DNA of 64,000 bases from Microlunatus speluncae (lineage in GTDB: Bacteria > Actinomycetota > Actinomycetes > Propionibacteriales > Propionibacteriaceae): the NCBI RefSeq assembly GCF_009299835.1, contig NZ_VKCZ01000010.1, positions 1 through 64,000 of the forward strand. Reading direction: 5' to 3'. The translations under genes were made by a program, and so were the position numbers. A model generated the notes under the pieces. That model saw only the letters and a list, made by a program, of their open reading frames with translations, searched no databases and was not told the DNA's origin. This document shows, piece by piece, positions 1 to 8,907 of this stretch. The first letter of the stretch is position 1; every line of letters begins with the position of its first letter.

Positions 1-68
1 TGCGGATGGTAGCCAGCGCACAGACCCCCAGCCCCCACCGCGGCAGCCACCTTCAATCCCTCAGGAAC

Positions 69-116
69 AAAAAGAAGACCGTGCCCCAAGCCCAGGAATG
101 GGCTCAGGGCACGGTC
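69..116 (-). terminator. Rho-independent terminator of kgd
   Basis: Read on the minus strand just after the kgd stop. A 10-bp outer stem (GACCGTGCCC / GGGCACGGTC) and a 5-bp inner stem (AGCCC / GGGCT) flank a six-base loop, followed by a T-rich run at 76-69. The geometry is that of a classical intrinsic terminator. Confidence 0.85.
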
Positions 117-129
117 AGAAGAGAAATCT

Positions 130-3100
130 TCAGTGCGAGACGGACAGCGCGGAGTCGAACAGGGTCTTCTGCTGTACGTCATGCTCCTTCGCCGACCCCA
201 CCGACGGCGCCGACGAGGAGGGCCGGGCCACGGAGGTGAGCCGGACCGGGCGATCCGGCGTGGCGTCGGCCAGGGCCCGGGGGAGGTTCATGGCCATGTA
301 GAACCAGGCGCCCTGGTTCTCCGGCTCCTCCTGGACCCAGCGAATGTCGTTCGCGTTGCCGTAGCCGGCCAGGGCTCGGGCGACCTCGTCACCGGGCAGC
401 GGGTAGAACCGCTCCACCGAGACCACGGCCACCGAGTCGGACAGGCCGCGCTTGTCCCGCTCCGCCATCAGTTCCCAGCGCAGCCGGCCCGAGCACAGCA
501 GCACGGTCTTCACGGCTGCGGCGTCGCTGATCGTCGGGTCGGTCAGCACCGGCTGGAAGGTGCCGGTGGTGAAGTCCTCCGGCGCCGAGGTGGCCGACTT
601 CATCCGGAGCATCCGCTTCGGGGTGAAGACGACCAGCGGACGGTGCCGCTCGCTCAGCGCCTGCTGCCGGAGCAGGTGGAAGTAGCTGGCCGGCGACGAC
701 GGATAGGCGACGGTGATCGCGTCCTCGGCCGCCAGTTGCAGGAACCGCTCGATCCGGGCGGAGGAGTGGTCCGGCCCCTGACCTTCGTAGCCGTGCGGCA
801 GCAGCAGCACCACGCCCGACTTCTGGGTCCACTTGGCCTGACCGGCGGTGATGAACTCGTCGATGATCGTCTGCGCGCCGTTGGCGAAGTCGCCGAACTG
901 CGCCTCCCAGAGCACCAGCGCCTCGGGGCGGGCCACGGAGTAGCCGTACTCGAAGCCCATCGAAGCGTATTCGCTGAGCAGGGAGTCGAAGACGGCGAAC
1001 TTTCCTTGATCATCGTCCAGGTTGCGCAGCGGCACCCAGGACTCGCCGGTCTTCCGGTCGATCACCGCGGCGAACCGCTGCACGAAGGTGCCGCGCCGCG
1101 AATCCTGACCGGTCAGCCGCACCGGCCGACCCTCCAGCAGCAGCGAGCCGAGGGCGAGGATCTCGCCGGTCGCCCAGTCGATCGGGCCCTGCGTGATCGC
1201 GGCCGCGCGGCGCTGCAACTGCGGCAGCACCTTCGGATGCACGGTGAAGTTGTCGGGCACGTTGGTGTGCGCGTCGGCGATCTTCTTCAGCGACTCCATC
1301 GTGATCGCGGTGCCGTGCTTGGCCGCCGACTTGTTCGGATACACCGGCACCCGGCGGTACGGCTTGTCGTGCGGGGCGTCGGCGCCGGCGTTGCGGACCT
1401 CGGCGAAGACGCTCTCCAGCCGCTCCTGGAACCGGGTCATCACCTGCTCGGCGTCCTCGACGGAGATGTCGCCGCGACCGATCAGGGCCTCGGTGTAGAG
1501 CTTGCGCACCGAACGCTTCTTCTCGATCAGGTCATACATCTTCGGCTGGGTGAAGCTCGGGTCGTCGCCCTCGTTGTGCCCGCGCCGGCGGTAGCAGATC
1601 AGGTCGATCACGACGTCCTTGTTGAACTCCTGCCGGAATTCGAACGCCAGCCGGGCGACCCGGATGCAGGCCTCGGGATCGTCGCCGTTCACGTGGAAGA
1701 TCGGTGCCTGGATCATCCGGGCCACATCGGTGCAGTACATCGACGACCGGGACTCGGTCGGCGAGGTGGTGAAGCCGACCTGGTTGTTCACGATGATGTG
1801 GATCGTGCCGCCGGTGCGGTAGCCACGCAGCTGGGACAGGTTCAGCGTCTCGGCAACCACGCCCTGCCCGGCGAACGCGGCGTCACCGTGCAGCAGCACC
1901 GGCAACACCGGGAACTCGCTGCCGCGGTCGAGGATGTCCTGCTTGGCCCGCGCGATCCCTTCCAGGACAGGGTTCACGGCCTCCAGGTGGGACGGGTTCG
2001 CGGCGACCGAGGTCTTGATCTTGGCTCCGGACAGCGCGGTGAACTCGCCCTCGGCGCCCAGGTGGTATTTCACGTCGCCCGAGCCCTGCACGGTCCGCGG
2101 ATCGATGTTGCCCTCGAACTCGCGGAAGATCTGCGCGTACGACTTGCCGACCACGTTGGCCAGCACGTTCAGCCGGCCGCGGTGCGGCATGCCGACGCAG
2201 ACCTCGGCCAGGCCGTGGTTGGCGGCCTGCTCACAGACCTCGTCCATCAGCGCGATCGTGGACTCGCCGCCCTCGAGGCTGAACCGCTTCTGCCCGACGA
2301 ACTTGGTCTGCAGGAACGTCTCGAAGATCTCGGCCTCGTTGAGCTTGTCCAGGATCCGCAGGTGTTCCTCGCGCGGCAGCGACTCGTGCGGCCGCTCCAC
2401 CCGCTCCTGGACCCAGCTGCGCTGGGTCGGCTCCTGGATGTGCATGTATTCGATACCGATGGTGCGGCAGTACGCGTCCCGCAGGATGCCGAGGATCTTG
2501 CGCATCTTCAGCCGACCGCGACCACCGCCGAACGAACCGGTGGCGAACTCGCGATCAAGGTCCCACAGCGTCAGGTTGTGGCTCTGGACATCAAGATCAT
2601 GATGCATCCGCAGCCGGTACTCGAGCGGATCGGTGTCGGCCATCAGGTGGCCGCGGACCCGGTAGGCGTTGATCATCTCCAGGATCCGGGCCTGCTTGGA
2701 GACCTGATCCTCGTGCTCGGTGCTGACATCGTTGGCCCACCGGATCGGGGCGTACGGGATCCGCAGCGCCCGGAAGATGTCGTCGTAGAAGTCGTCCTCG
2801 CCGAGCAACAGGGCGTGCATCCGGCCCAGGAACTCGCCGGACTGTGCACCCTGGATCACCCGGTGGTCGTACGTCGAGGTGAGGGTCATCACCTTGGACA
2901 CGGCCGTCTCGTTCAGCCGCTCCGGGTCGGCGCCCTGGAACTCCGGCGGATAGTCCATCGAGCCGACGCCGATGATGGCGCCCTGGCCGCGCATCAGCCG
3001 CGGCACGGAGTTGTTGGTGCCGAGCGTGCCCGGGTTGGTCAGCGTGATCGTCGTGCCGGCGAAGTCCTCGACCGTCAGCGAGTTGGACCGCGCCTTCTTG

Positions 3101-4047
3101 ACCACTTCCTCATAGGCCGCCCAGAACTGGGCGAAGTCGAGGTTCTCGCAGTTCTTGATGCTCGGCACCAGCAGCTGCCGGGTGCCGTCCGGCTTCGGCA
3201 TGTCGATCGCCAGGCCGAGGTTGACGTGCGCCGGCACCACCAGGGTCGGCTTGCCGTCGATCTCGTCGTAGGCGTTGTTCAGCGACGCGACGTCCTGCAG
3301 CGCGCGGACGATCGCGTACCCGATCAGATGGGTGTACGAGACCTTGCCACCACGGGCCCGCCGCAGATGATTGTTGATCACGACCCGCTGGTCGATCAGC
3401 AGCTTGACCGGCAGCGAGCGGACGCTGGTCGCGGTCGGCACGGCCAGGGACAGGTCCATGTTCTTCGCGGTCCGGGCCGGGGCGCCGCGCAGCGTGGTCC
3501 GGGTCGGCTCGGTGTCGGCGACGTCGGGCCGGTTCGACGGGTTCGGCGGGTCGGCCGGCAGTCCGCCCTGGCTGCCCGGCTTGTTCGGCCGGACCTCCTT
3601 CACCTGATTCGGCGGCTCCACCTGGGCGGCCCGCGCGCGCGGCGCCGCAGCCGGCGCGGGCTGGCTGTCGGCCGCAGTGGTCTGCTTGGCCGGGGCGGCT
3701 CGCTCGGTCGTCGCCGCGCCGGCGCTGCCGGCGGCCGGGGTCGAACTCGGGGAGGGTGCCGCGGCGGGCTTGGCCGCGGGCTTGTTCGTCACCTCATGCC
3801 CGTTGCGGGACGAGAAATACTCTTTCCAACTCGGGGCGACGGAGTTCGGATCTTCCTGATACTGCTCGTACATCTCCTCCAGCAGCCAATCGTTGGCTCC
3901 GACATCGGCGGCGATCCCGCCATCGCCGGTCTGACCGGGGCTGAGATCTGCTGATTTGCTGCGGTTGGAGCCGCCCGCAGCGGGCGATCCGGGGGATGTT
4001 TGGTCTGGCCTCGTGGCCACTGTCGCCTTCTTCCGTTGCACGCTCAC
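130..4047 (-). CDS. kgd: Multifunctional 2-oxoglutarate decarboxylase / dehydrogenase E1-E2 fusion (Kgd/SucA)
   Basis: Thiamin-diphosphate enzyme that decarboxylates 2-oxoglutarate in the TCA cycle and acts with lipoamide dehydrogenase as 2-oxoglutarate dehydrogenase; cytoplasmic. About 1305 residues. Order: a short N-terminal helical segment (about 50-80, WLLEEMYEQYQEDP), an Ala/Pro-rich linker (about 85-190), an E2-like acyltransferase domain (about 190-430) with the catalytic DHR motif near 393, then the E1 part with GMPHRGRLN near 622 and the ThDP-binding GDAAFAGQG...NNQ signature near 723-756. The E2-E1 fusion is characteristic of Actinobacteria. It is slightly longer than mycobacterial Kgd, mostly because of the linker. 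The start is a GTG with no clear ribosome-binding site; a second in-frame GTG lies two codons later. In mycobacteria the activity is controlled by GarA and acetyl-CoA; neither can be judged from this sequence. Confidence 0.97.
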   Translation of the reverse strand: MSVQRKKATVATRPDQTSPGSPAAGGSNRSKSADLSPGQTGDGGIAADVGANDWLLEEMYEQYQEDPNSVAPSWKEYFSSRNGHEVTNKPAAKPAAAPSPSSTPAAGSAGAATTERAAPAKQTTAADSQPAPAAAPRARAAQVEPPNQVKEVRPNKPGSQGGLPADPPNPSNRPDVADTEPTRTTLRGAPARTAKNMDLSLAVPTATSVRSLPVKLLIDQRVVINNHLRRARGGKVSYTHLIGYAIVRALQDVASLNNAYDEIDGKPTLVVPAHVNLGLAIDMPKPDGTRQLLVPSIKNCENLDFAQFWAAYEEVVKKARSNSLTVEDFAGTTITLTNPGTLGTNNSVPRLMRGQGAIIGVGSMDYPPEFQGADPERLNETAVSKVMTLTSTYDHRVIQGAQSGEFLGRMHALLLGEDDFYDDIFRALRIPYAPIRWANDVSTEHEDQVSKQARILEMINAYRVRGHLMADTDPLEYRLRMHHDLDVQSHNLTLWDLDREFATGSFGGGRGRLKMRKILGILRDAYCRTIGIEYMHIQEPTQRSWVQERVERPHESLPREEHLRILDKLNEAEIFETFLQTKFVGQKRFSLEGGESTIALMDEVCEQAANHGLAEVCVGMPHRGRLNVLANVVGKSYAQIFREFEGNIDPRTVQGSGDVKYHLGAEGEFTALSGAKIKTSVAANPSHLEAVNPVLEGIARAKQDILDRGSEFPVLPVLLHGDAAFAGQGVVAETLNLSQLRGYRTGGTIHIIVNNQVGFTTSPTESRSSMYCTDVARMIQAPIFHVNGDDPEACIRVARLAFEFRQEFNKDVVIDLICYRRRGHNEGDDPSFTQPKMYDLIEKKRSVRKLYTEALIGRGDISVEDAEQVMTRFQERLESVFAEVRNAGADAPHDKPYRRVPVYPNKSAAKHGTAITMESLKKIADAHTNVPDNFTVHPKVLPQLQRRAAAITQGPIDWATGEILALGSLLLEGRPVRLTGQDSRRGTFVQRFAAVIDRKTGESWVPLRNLDDDQGKFAVFDSLLSEYASMGFEYGYSVARPEALVLWEAQFGDFANGAQTIIDEFITAGQAKWTQKSGVVLLLPHGYEGQGPDHSSARIERFLQLAAEDAITVAYPSSPASYFHLLRQQALSERHRPLVVFTPKRMLRMKSATSAPEDFTTGTFQPVLTDPTISDAAAVKTVLLCSGRLRWELMAERDKRGLSDSVAVVSVERFYPLPGDEVARALAGYGNANDIRWVQEEPENQGAWFYMAMNLPRALADATPDRPVRLTSVARPSSSAPSVGSAKEHDVQQKTLFDSALSVSH

Positions 4048-4175
4048 CCGCGGCCGATGTCACCGCGGTGTCGCCTCCCAGGCTACCGAAGAATGCGGAC
4101 CACCGGGCCTGGTGGTAGGGGCTGTGTTGCCGTGCCGTTTCCAGGCCCGTCGTTCGGGGCGGGATTGCCGCTTGT

Positions 4176-4280
4176 TTCGTTCCCTGAGCCTGTCGAAGGG
4201 CAGGTCAGGTGCGCCCGGTTGATTCGCCCCGATCATGGGAGATCCATCGGGCTTGCCCTTCGACAGGCTCAGGGAACGAA
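4176..4280. repeat. Inverted pair of a 27-bp REP-like repeat
   Basis: Two exact copies of a 27-bp word (begins TTCGTTCCCT, ends GTCGAAGGGCA) face each other at 4176-4202 and 4254-4280, separated by 51 bases. The second copy directly abuts the stop codon of the sugar-kinase gene, so the pair could fold into a long hairpin in that transcript. A third copy with one mismatch lies at 50134-50160. From memory, CTGAGCCTGTCGAAGGG-type words are abundant intergenic repeats in many GC-rich bacteria, in line with a REP/BIME-like element. The rest of 4048-4280 shows no gene. Confidence 0.8.
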
Positions 4281-5270
4281 CTAGCCGGACCAGGTGGCGA
4301 CCGACGCCAGCAGCCGGGCATGCCGCTCCCGATCGGCCGCGGCGGTGCCCGGAACGGCCAGCCAGGCGGCGCCGACGACGCCCGGACCGGCGTCGAACAG
4401 GGGATTGTCCAGGCGATCGGCGAGCAGCGCCCGCAATCGGGTGCCGATCGGCGATGGCCGTTTCATGGACCGGGCCAGCAGGACCGACCCGGCCAGCACG
4501 ACCGGTCGGCCCGGCACCGGATCGAGGGCACCGAGGGTCCCGGCCAGCAGCTCGGCGGCGCGGTCGGCGATCTCGGCCGCGACCGGGTCGTGCCCGGCCA
4601 GGCCGGTCACCAGCGGCGCATAGTGGGACAGCTCGCGCGGCGGCCGGGCATAACTGTTCCGGATCAAGGCGTCCGCGGGGACCTCGGCATCCGGTACGGC
4701 GCCGCCGAGCACCGCCCGGGCCAGCGGGCTGAGCGGCCGCCCGTGCTCGAGCTGGGTCAGCGTGGCCCGGACCGCCTCGCGGCCGAGCCAGAAGCCGGAC
4801 CCGTCGTCGCCGAGCAGCCAGCCCCAGCCGTCCCGCCGTTCGACCTGGACGCCCGAGCTGATCCTGCCGGCGAAGGCTCCGGTGCCCGCGATCAGCGCGT
4901 ACCCGTCGGGATCCGGCGTTGCCGACGCGTACGCGACCGCGAGGTCGGTGACGACCGCGAGCGGCGGGTCGGCCGGCTCGATCGGCGGCAGCGCCGACCG
5001 GCCGAAACCGATCGGGTCGGCCAGGCCGGTGATCCCGGCCAGGCCGATCACCACGCCGGTGATCGCCAGCGGCTCGCCGGCCGCGGTCGCCGCCGAGCTC
5101 AACGCCTCGGCCGTCACCCGCCGGATCTCGGCGATGGCCGGCTCGTGCCCGACGGCGTTCGGATTGGCCGGGCCGCCCTGGGCCACGGCCAGGAACCGTC
5201 CGGTCAGGTCGGCGACGCCGACGCGGGTCGAGGTCCCGCCGACATCGGCTCCGATGATCACCCCGGTCAT
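4281..5270 (-). CDS. BadF/BadG/BcrA/BcrD-type kinase, probable N-acetylglucosamine kinase
   Basis: ATP-dependent sugar kinase of the ASKHA fold, 329 residues, cytoplasmic. The N-terminal phosphate-1 motif DVGGTSTRVGV (about 8-18), the phosphate-2 loop GTGAFAGRI (about 128-136) and the family sequence GWGWLLGDDGSGFWLG (about 146-161) are those of bacterial GlcNAc kinases related to human NAGK. It diverges from an NgcEFG-like sugar ABC importer, so phosphorylation of imported GlcNAc or GlcNAc-containing sugars is the natural reading; substrate identity is inferred from context. ATG start at 5270, with only a weak ribosome-binding site. Confidence 0.85.
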   Translation of the reverse strand: MTGVIIGADVGGTSTRVGVADLTGRFLAVAQGGPANPNAVGHEPAIAEIRRVTAEALSSAATAAGEPLAITGVVIGLAGITGLADPIGFGRSALPPIEPADPPLAVVTDLAVAYASATPDPDGYALIAGTGAFAGRISSGVQVERRDGWGWLLGDDGSGFWLGREAVRATLTQLEHGRPLSPLARAVLGGAVPDAEVPADALIRNSYARPPRELSHYAPLVTGLAGHDPVAAEIADRAAELLAGTLGALDPVPGRPVVLAGSVLLARSMKRPSPIGTRLRALLADRLDNPLFDAGPGVVGAAWLAVPGTAAADRERHARLLASVATWSG

Positions 5271-5424
5271 GGGGCACGATCCTGGCCGACGCCGCCGTGA
5301 CGGCGCTCACCGGGGTCGGTTCCGGAACGCGTGCGGCGGGCTCCGGCGCGCCTGTGCTGACAGGGACGGCGCGCTTGGGTAACTTTCCTTCCCGGATCGG
5401 GGAAACTCTTCGGTGATTGTGCTT

Positions 5425-5445
5425 AGGTGAGCGAGAAACTCACCT
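5425..5445. promoter_or_regulatory. Inverted repeat in the kinase / sugar-importer divergent region
   Basis: Perfect 7-bp arms AGGTGAG / CTCACCT separated by seven bases, 28 bp before the importer start. It could be an operator or a small hairpin in the 5' leader. No DasR-type site was recognised in 5271-5472. Confidence 0.35.
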
Positions 5446-5472
5446 CTCAGGCGGGACGGGCAGGGGATATCG

Positions 5473-6510
5473 ATGGCCGAAGGTGGCGACGCGGTGGCGG
5501 TGACAGCCGACCACACGGCGCCTGCCGCGCGCCCGACGCCGCCCGTCGCCGACCCGACCGCGCGGGCCCGGCAGCGGCGCCGGCAACTGGTGCAGAAGTA
5601 CGTCTTCGTGGTCTCGTTCCTGATCGTGCCGATGATCATCTTCTTGATCTTCGTCGTGTCGCCGTATCTGCAGGCTTTCTATCTGGCGTTGACCAACTGG
5701 ACCGGCTACTCGCCGACCTTCGAGTTCGTCGGGCTGCAGAACTTCGCCGCGCTGCTCGGGCTCGGCGACTTCAACCCGGACCGGGTGTTCTGGGCCGGGC
5801 TGCGCAACAACCTGATCCTGCTGCTGGTCGTCCCCGCGATCTCGATCGCGATCGCCCTGTTCTTCGCCTCCATGCTCAACTTCTCCGGCAGCACCAAGGC
5901 CGGCCAGCTGCGTGGCGTCGCCGGGTCGACCTTCTACCGGGTGCTGTTCTTCGTCCCGCAGGTGATCTCGATCGCCGCGCTGGCGATCATGTTCCAGCAG
6001 GTGTTCCATCCGGGCGGACTGCTGAACTCCCTGTTGCGATTGGTCGGAGTGGCCGATCCGCCGTCCTGGCTGGCCGATCCGAACACGGCCCTGTTGACGG
6101 TGGTCATCGTCATGGTCTGGATGAACGTCGGCTTCTACATGGTCTACTTCTCCGCCGCGATGGCGAACATCCCGCGGGAACTGCTGGAGGCGGCGGCCAT
6201 CGACAAGGCGAGTCGCTTCCAGACCTTCCTCCGGATCACCCTGCCGCTGCTGCGGTCGTCGATCATCGTCGCCTACATCTATCTCGGCGTGCTCTGCCTG
6301 GACGCGTTCGCGATCGTGCAGTTGATGACCATCGGGCCGGGCGGGCCCAACGAGACGACCACGGTGATGGCTCTGTCGATCTACAAGAGCTTCAAGGAGC
6401 AGGGTCAGTTCGGCTATGCCACGGCCCAAGGCGTGGTGCTGTTCCTGATCACCATGGTGCTGGCCGCGTTGACCCTTCGGATCACCCGCCGAGAGCAGGG
6501 CGACCTATGA
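5473..6510 (+). CDS. Carbohydrate ABC transporter permease, MalF-type (NgcF-like)
   Basis: Inner-membrane permease, 345 residues. An Ala/Pro/Arg-rich cytoplasmic N-terminus (about 1-45) is followed by six predicted membrane segments. The EAA loop (ELLEAAAIDKASRFQTFLRI) lies near residue 236 and would contact the ATPase. The ATG is preceded by AGGGGA. It overlaps the next permease by four bases (ATGA), so the two are translationally coupled. No ATPase gene is nearby; importers of this CUT1 class often share the MsiK-type ATPase encoded elsewhere, which is inferred here. Confidence 0.9.
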   Translation: MAEGGDAVAVTADHTAPAARPTPPVADPTARARQRRRQLVQKYVFVVSFLIVPMIIFLIFVVSPYLQAFYLALTNWTGYSPTFEFVGLQNFAALLGLGDFNPDRVFWAGLRNNLILLLVVPAISIAIALFFASMLNFSGSTKAGQLRGVAGSTFYRVLFFVPQVISIAALAIMFQQVFHPGGLLNSLLRLVGVADPPSWLADPNTALLTVVIVMVWMNVGFYMVYFSAAMANIPRELLEAAAIDKASRFQTFLRITLPLLRSSIIVAYIYLGVLCLDAFAIVQLMTIGPGGPNETTTVMALSIYKSFKEQGQFGYATAQGVVLFLITMVLAALTLRITRREQGDL

Positions 6511-7436
6511 GCCTGAAGACCGCGACCTCCGGATCGGGGGTCGAGTTCCGGACCGAGACCGCGCCGAAGATCAAGGGTGAGCGCGGGCTGACGATCACCA
6601 CCCACGTGATCCTGATCGCCTGGTCGCTGATCATCGGCCTGCCGATCATCTGGGTGCTGATGTCGTCGGTGAAGACCGACGCCGAGATCTTCGTCGACTC
6701 CTGGCGGCCGCCGCTGGCGCTGCAGTTCGAGAACTACGGCCGGGCCTGGAACGAGGCCCAGTTCGGCAGCTACTTCTTCAACTCGCTGATCGTCGTCGGC
6801 CTGTCGACGGCGATCGTGATGATCCTCGGCGCGATGGTGTCCTACGTGCTGGCCCGCTACCAGTTCGTCGGCCGGCGGGCGCTGAACCTGGCGTTCGTCG
6901 GAGCGATGGCGTTGCCGGTCTTCCTGGCCGTGATCCCGTTGTTCGGCGTGATGAAGCAGCTCGGCACCAGCCTGCAGGCCGCCGGGCTGCCGTTCGGGGT
7001 GCTCGGCACCTATCACGGACTGATCGCGGTCTACGTCGCCTACGCGATGCCGTTCACGGTGTTCTTCCTGACCGGGTTCTTCGCCAGCCTGCCCAATGAA
7101 CTGAGCGAGGCCGCGTTCATCGACGGCTGCGGTCACTTCAAGACCTACTTCTTCGTGATGCTGCCGCTGGCCCGGCCGGGCATCGTCAGCATCACGATCT
7201 TCAACGCGGTCGGTCTGTGGAACCAGTACCTGCTGCCGCTGTTCCTGAACAACGACAATCCGGGGCTCTACGTGGTGACCCAGGGCCTGGCCAAGCTGGC
7301 CGGGGATTCGCAGTACGGATCGGACTTCTCCGGTCTGTTCGCGGGCCTGGTGATCAGCATGGCTCCGGTGCTGATCCTGTACGTGATCTTCCAGAAGCAG
7401 ATCCAGGCCGGGATGACCGCCGGCGCGCTGAAATAG
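6507..7436 (+). CDS. Carbohydrate ABC transporter permease, MalG-type (NgcG-like)
   Basis: Second membrane subunit of the importer, 309 residues, about six membrane segments. The EAA-loop sequence ELSEAAFIDGCGHFKTYFFV (about 199-218) and the following LPLARPG are typical of CUT1 permeases. The start ATG overlaps the stop of the upstream permease (ATGA); an in-frame extension upstream is only an antisense-like artefact of the other frame. 28 bases separate it from the binding-protein gene, giving a permease-permease-binding protein operon. Confidence 0.9.
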   Translation: MSLKTATSGSGVEFRTETAPKIKGERGLTITTHVILIAWSLIIGLPIIWVLMSSVKTDAEIFVDSWRPPLALQFENYGRAWNEAQFGSYFFNSLIVVGLSTAIVMILGAMVSYVLARYQFVGRRALNLAFVGAMALPVFLAVIPLFGVMKQLGTSLQAAGLPFGVLGTYHGLIAVYVAYAMPFTVFFLTGFFASLPNELSEAAFIDGCGHFKTYFFVMLPLARPGIVSITIFNAVGLWNQYLLPLFLNNDNPGLYVVTQGLAKLAGDSQYGSDFSGLFAGLVISMAPVLILYVIFQKQIQAGMTAGALK

Positions 7437-7464
7437 TCTCCGACCCCCCGAAGGGAATCCGATC

Positions 7465-8907
7465 ATGGCACCCGAGTTCGACAAGCACGTCCCGCCGATC
7501 ACCCGGCGGTCGTTGATCAGGACCGCCGCCGCCGGTGCGGCCCTGGCCGGCACCGGAGCGCTGACCGCCTGTGTGGCCAGCGGTGGGACGCCCGCGCCCG
7601 GCGGCTCGGCATCGGCGGGGGACCAGACCGCGGACAACCCGCTCGGCGCGGACAAGAAGCTGCCGCTCGAGGTGGTGATCTTCAACGGTGGCTACGGTGA
7701 TCAGTACGGCAAGGAGCACATCGGGCTCTACAACACCTGGGCCGGCGGCGAGGTCGGCAAGATGTCGTCGACGGTCAAGATCGCCAGCACGTTGCAGACC
7801 CGGTTCGCCGGCGGCAATCCGCCGGAGGTGATCGACAACGCCGGCGCTGACGCGATGCCGACCGCCACCCTGGTCGCGGACAACCAGCTGGCCGACCTGA
7901 CGCCGCTGCTGGATTCGCCGTCGGTGGACGACCCGAACCTGAAGATCCGCGACCTGCTGATGCCGGCCGCGATCGTCAACGGGTCCTACGACGGGGTGAT
8001 GCGGCAGCTGCCGTACGTCTTCGCGGGCTGGGGTTTCTGGTACAGCGGGCCGCTGTTCAAGGAGAAGGGCTGGACGCCGGCCAAGACCTGGAGCGACTTC
8101 CTCGCCCTCTGCGACACGATCAAGTCCACCGGGCTGGCCCCGTTCGTGCACACCGGGGTGCACACGCAGTACATGGACACGATCCTGGACACGCTGGCGA
8201 TCAAGCACGGCGGCGTCGACGTCATGCTCAACATGGACAACCTGCGGCCGGACGGCTGGGACAACGAGTCGGTGCTGGCGGCGGCGACGGCGGTCCGGCA
8301 GTTGCACGACGAGGGTTTCATCATGGACGGGTCCGAGGGCCTGGACCACACCACCTCGCAGGCGCAGTGGCTGCAGGGACGGGCGGCGATCATCCCCTGT
8401 GGCTCCTGGCTGGAGAACGAGATGCGCAAGCAGGTCACGGCCGGCTTCGACATGGTGATGCAGCCGGTGCCGTCGCTGACCACGTCCGATCAGCTGCCGT
8501 ACGAAGCGATCTACGGCGGTCCGGGCGAGAACTTCATCATCGGCGAGAACTCGAAGAACAAGCTCGGCGGGATGCAGTATCTCCGGCTGATGCTGAGCAA
8601 CGAGGCCGGCGCCAAGTTCGCCGAGCTGACCGGATCGCTGATCGCGACCAAGACGGCGAGCTCCAACCTGACCAACCCGACCACGGCGCTGCAGTCGGTG
8701 GCCGAGGCGACGAAGGCGGCCGGGGAGAACATCTTCAGCCTGAACTTCGCCGTCTGGTATTCGGCGCTGCTGGACGCCCGGAAGCGGGAGATGGCCAACC
8801 TGATCAACGGCCGGTCGACTCCGGATCAGTACTGCGCGGCGATGCAGAAGGCGGCCGACGAGGTGGCTTCCGATCCGAAGGTGAAGAAGTTCACCCGGCA
8901 GTCCTGA
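7465..8907 (+). CDS. Sugar ABC transporter substrate-binding lipoprotein, NgcE-like (GlcNAc/chitobiose)
   Basis: Extracytoplasmic binding protein of 480 residues. The N-terminus has a twin-arginine pattern (RRSLIRTAAAG) and a lipobox ending TAC at about residue 35, so it is probably a Tat-exported lipoprotein. The mature part resembles Streptomyces NgcE as I remember it: PLEVVIFNGGYGDQYGKE, GGNPPEVIDNAGAD, WYSGPLFKEKGW and the C-terminal AADEVASDPKVKKF. Neighbouring permeases and the divergent GlcNAc-kinase-like gene fit uptake of N-acetylglucosamine or diacetylchitobiose. Strong ribosome-binding site GAAGGGAA. The 3' end overlaps the convergent glycosyltransferase gene by 17 bp. Confidence 0.88.
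   Translation: MAPEFDKHVPPITRRSLIRTAAAGAALAGTGALTACVASGGTPAPGGSASAGDQTADNPLGADKKLPLEVVIFNGGYGDQYGKEHIGLYNTWAGGEVGKMSSTVKIASTLQTRFAGGNPPEVIDNAGADAMPTATLVADNQLADLTPLLDSPSVDDPNLKIRDLLMPAAIVNGSYDGVMRQLPYVFAGWGFWYSGPLFKEKGWTPAKTWSDFLALCDTIKSTGLAPFVHTGVHTQYMDTILDTLAIKHGGVDVMLNMDNLRPDGWDNESVLAAATAVRQLHDEGFIMDGSEGLDHTTSQAQWLQGRAAIIPCGSWLENEMRKQVTAGFDMVMQPVPSLTTSDQLPYEAIYGGPGENFIIGENSKNKLGGMQYLRLMLSNEAGAKFAELTGSLIATKTASSNLTNPTTALQSVAEATKAAGENIFSLNFAVWYSALLDARKREMANLINGRSTPDQYCAAMQKAADEVASDPKVKKFTRQS

Noticed and set aside
133..3954. 1273-codon open frame on the plus strand, antisense to kgd
   Set aside because: Kgd is unmistakable on the minus strand; the antisense frame has the His/Arg/Gly/Val-rich composition produced by GC-rich third positions and no domain.
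5271..5472. DasR (dre) operator for GlcNAc control
   Set aside because: No sequence close to the known dre consensus is present; only the AGGTGAG/CTCACCT repeat.
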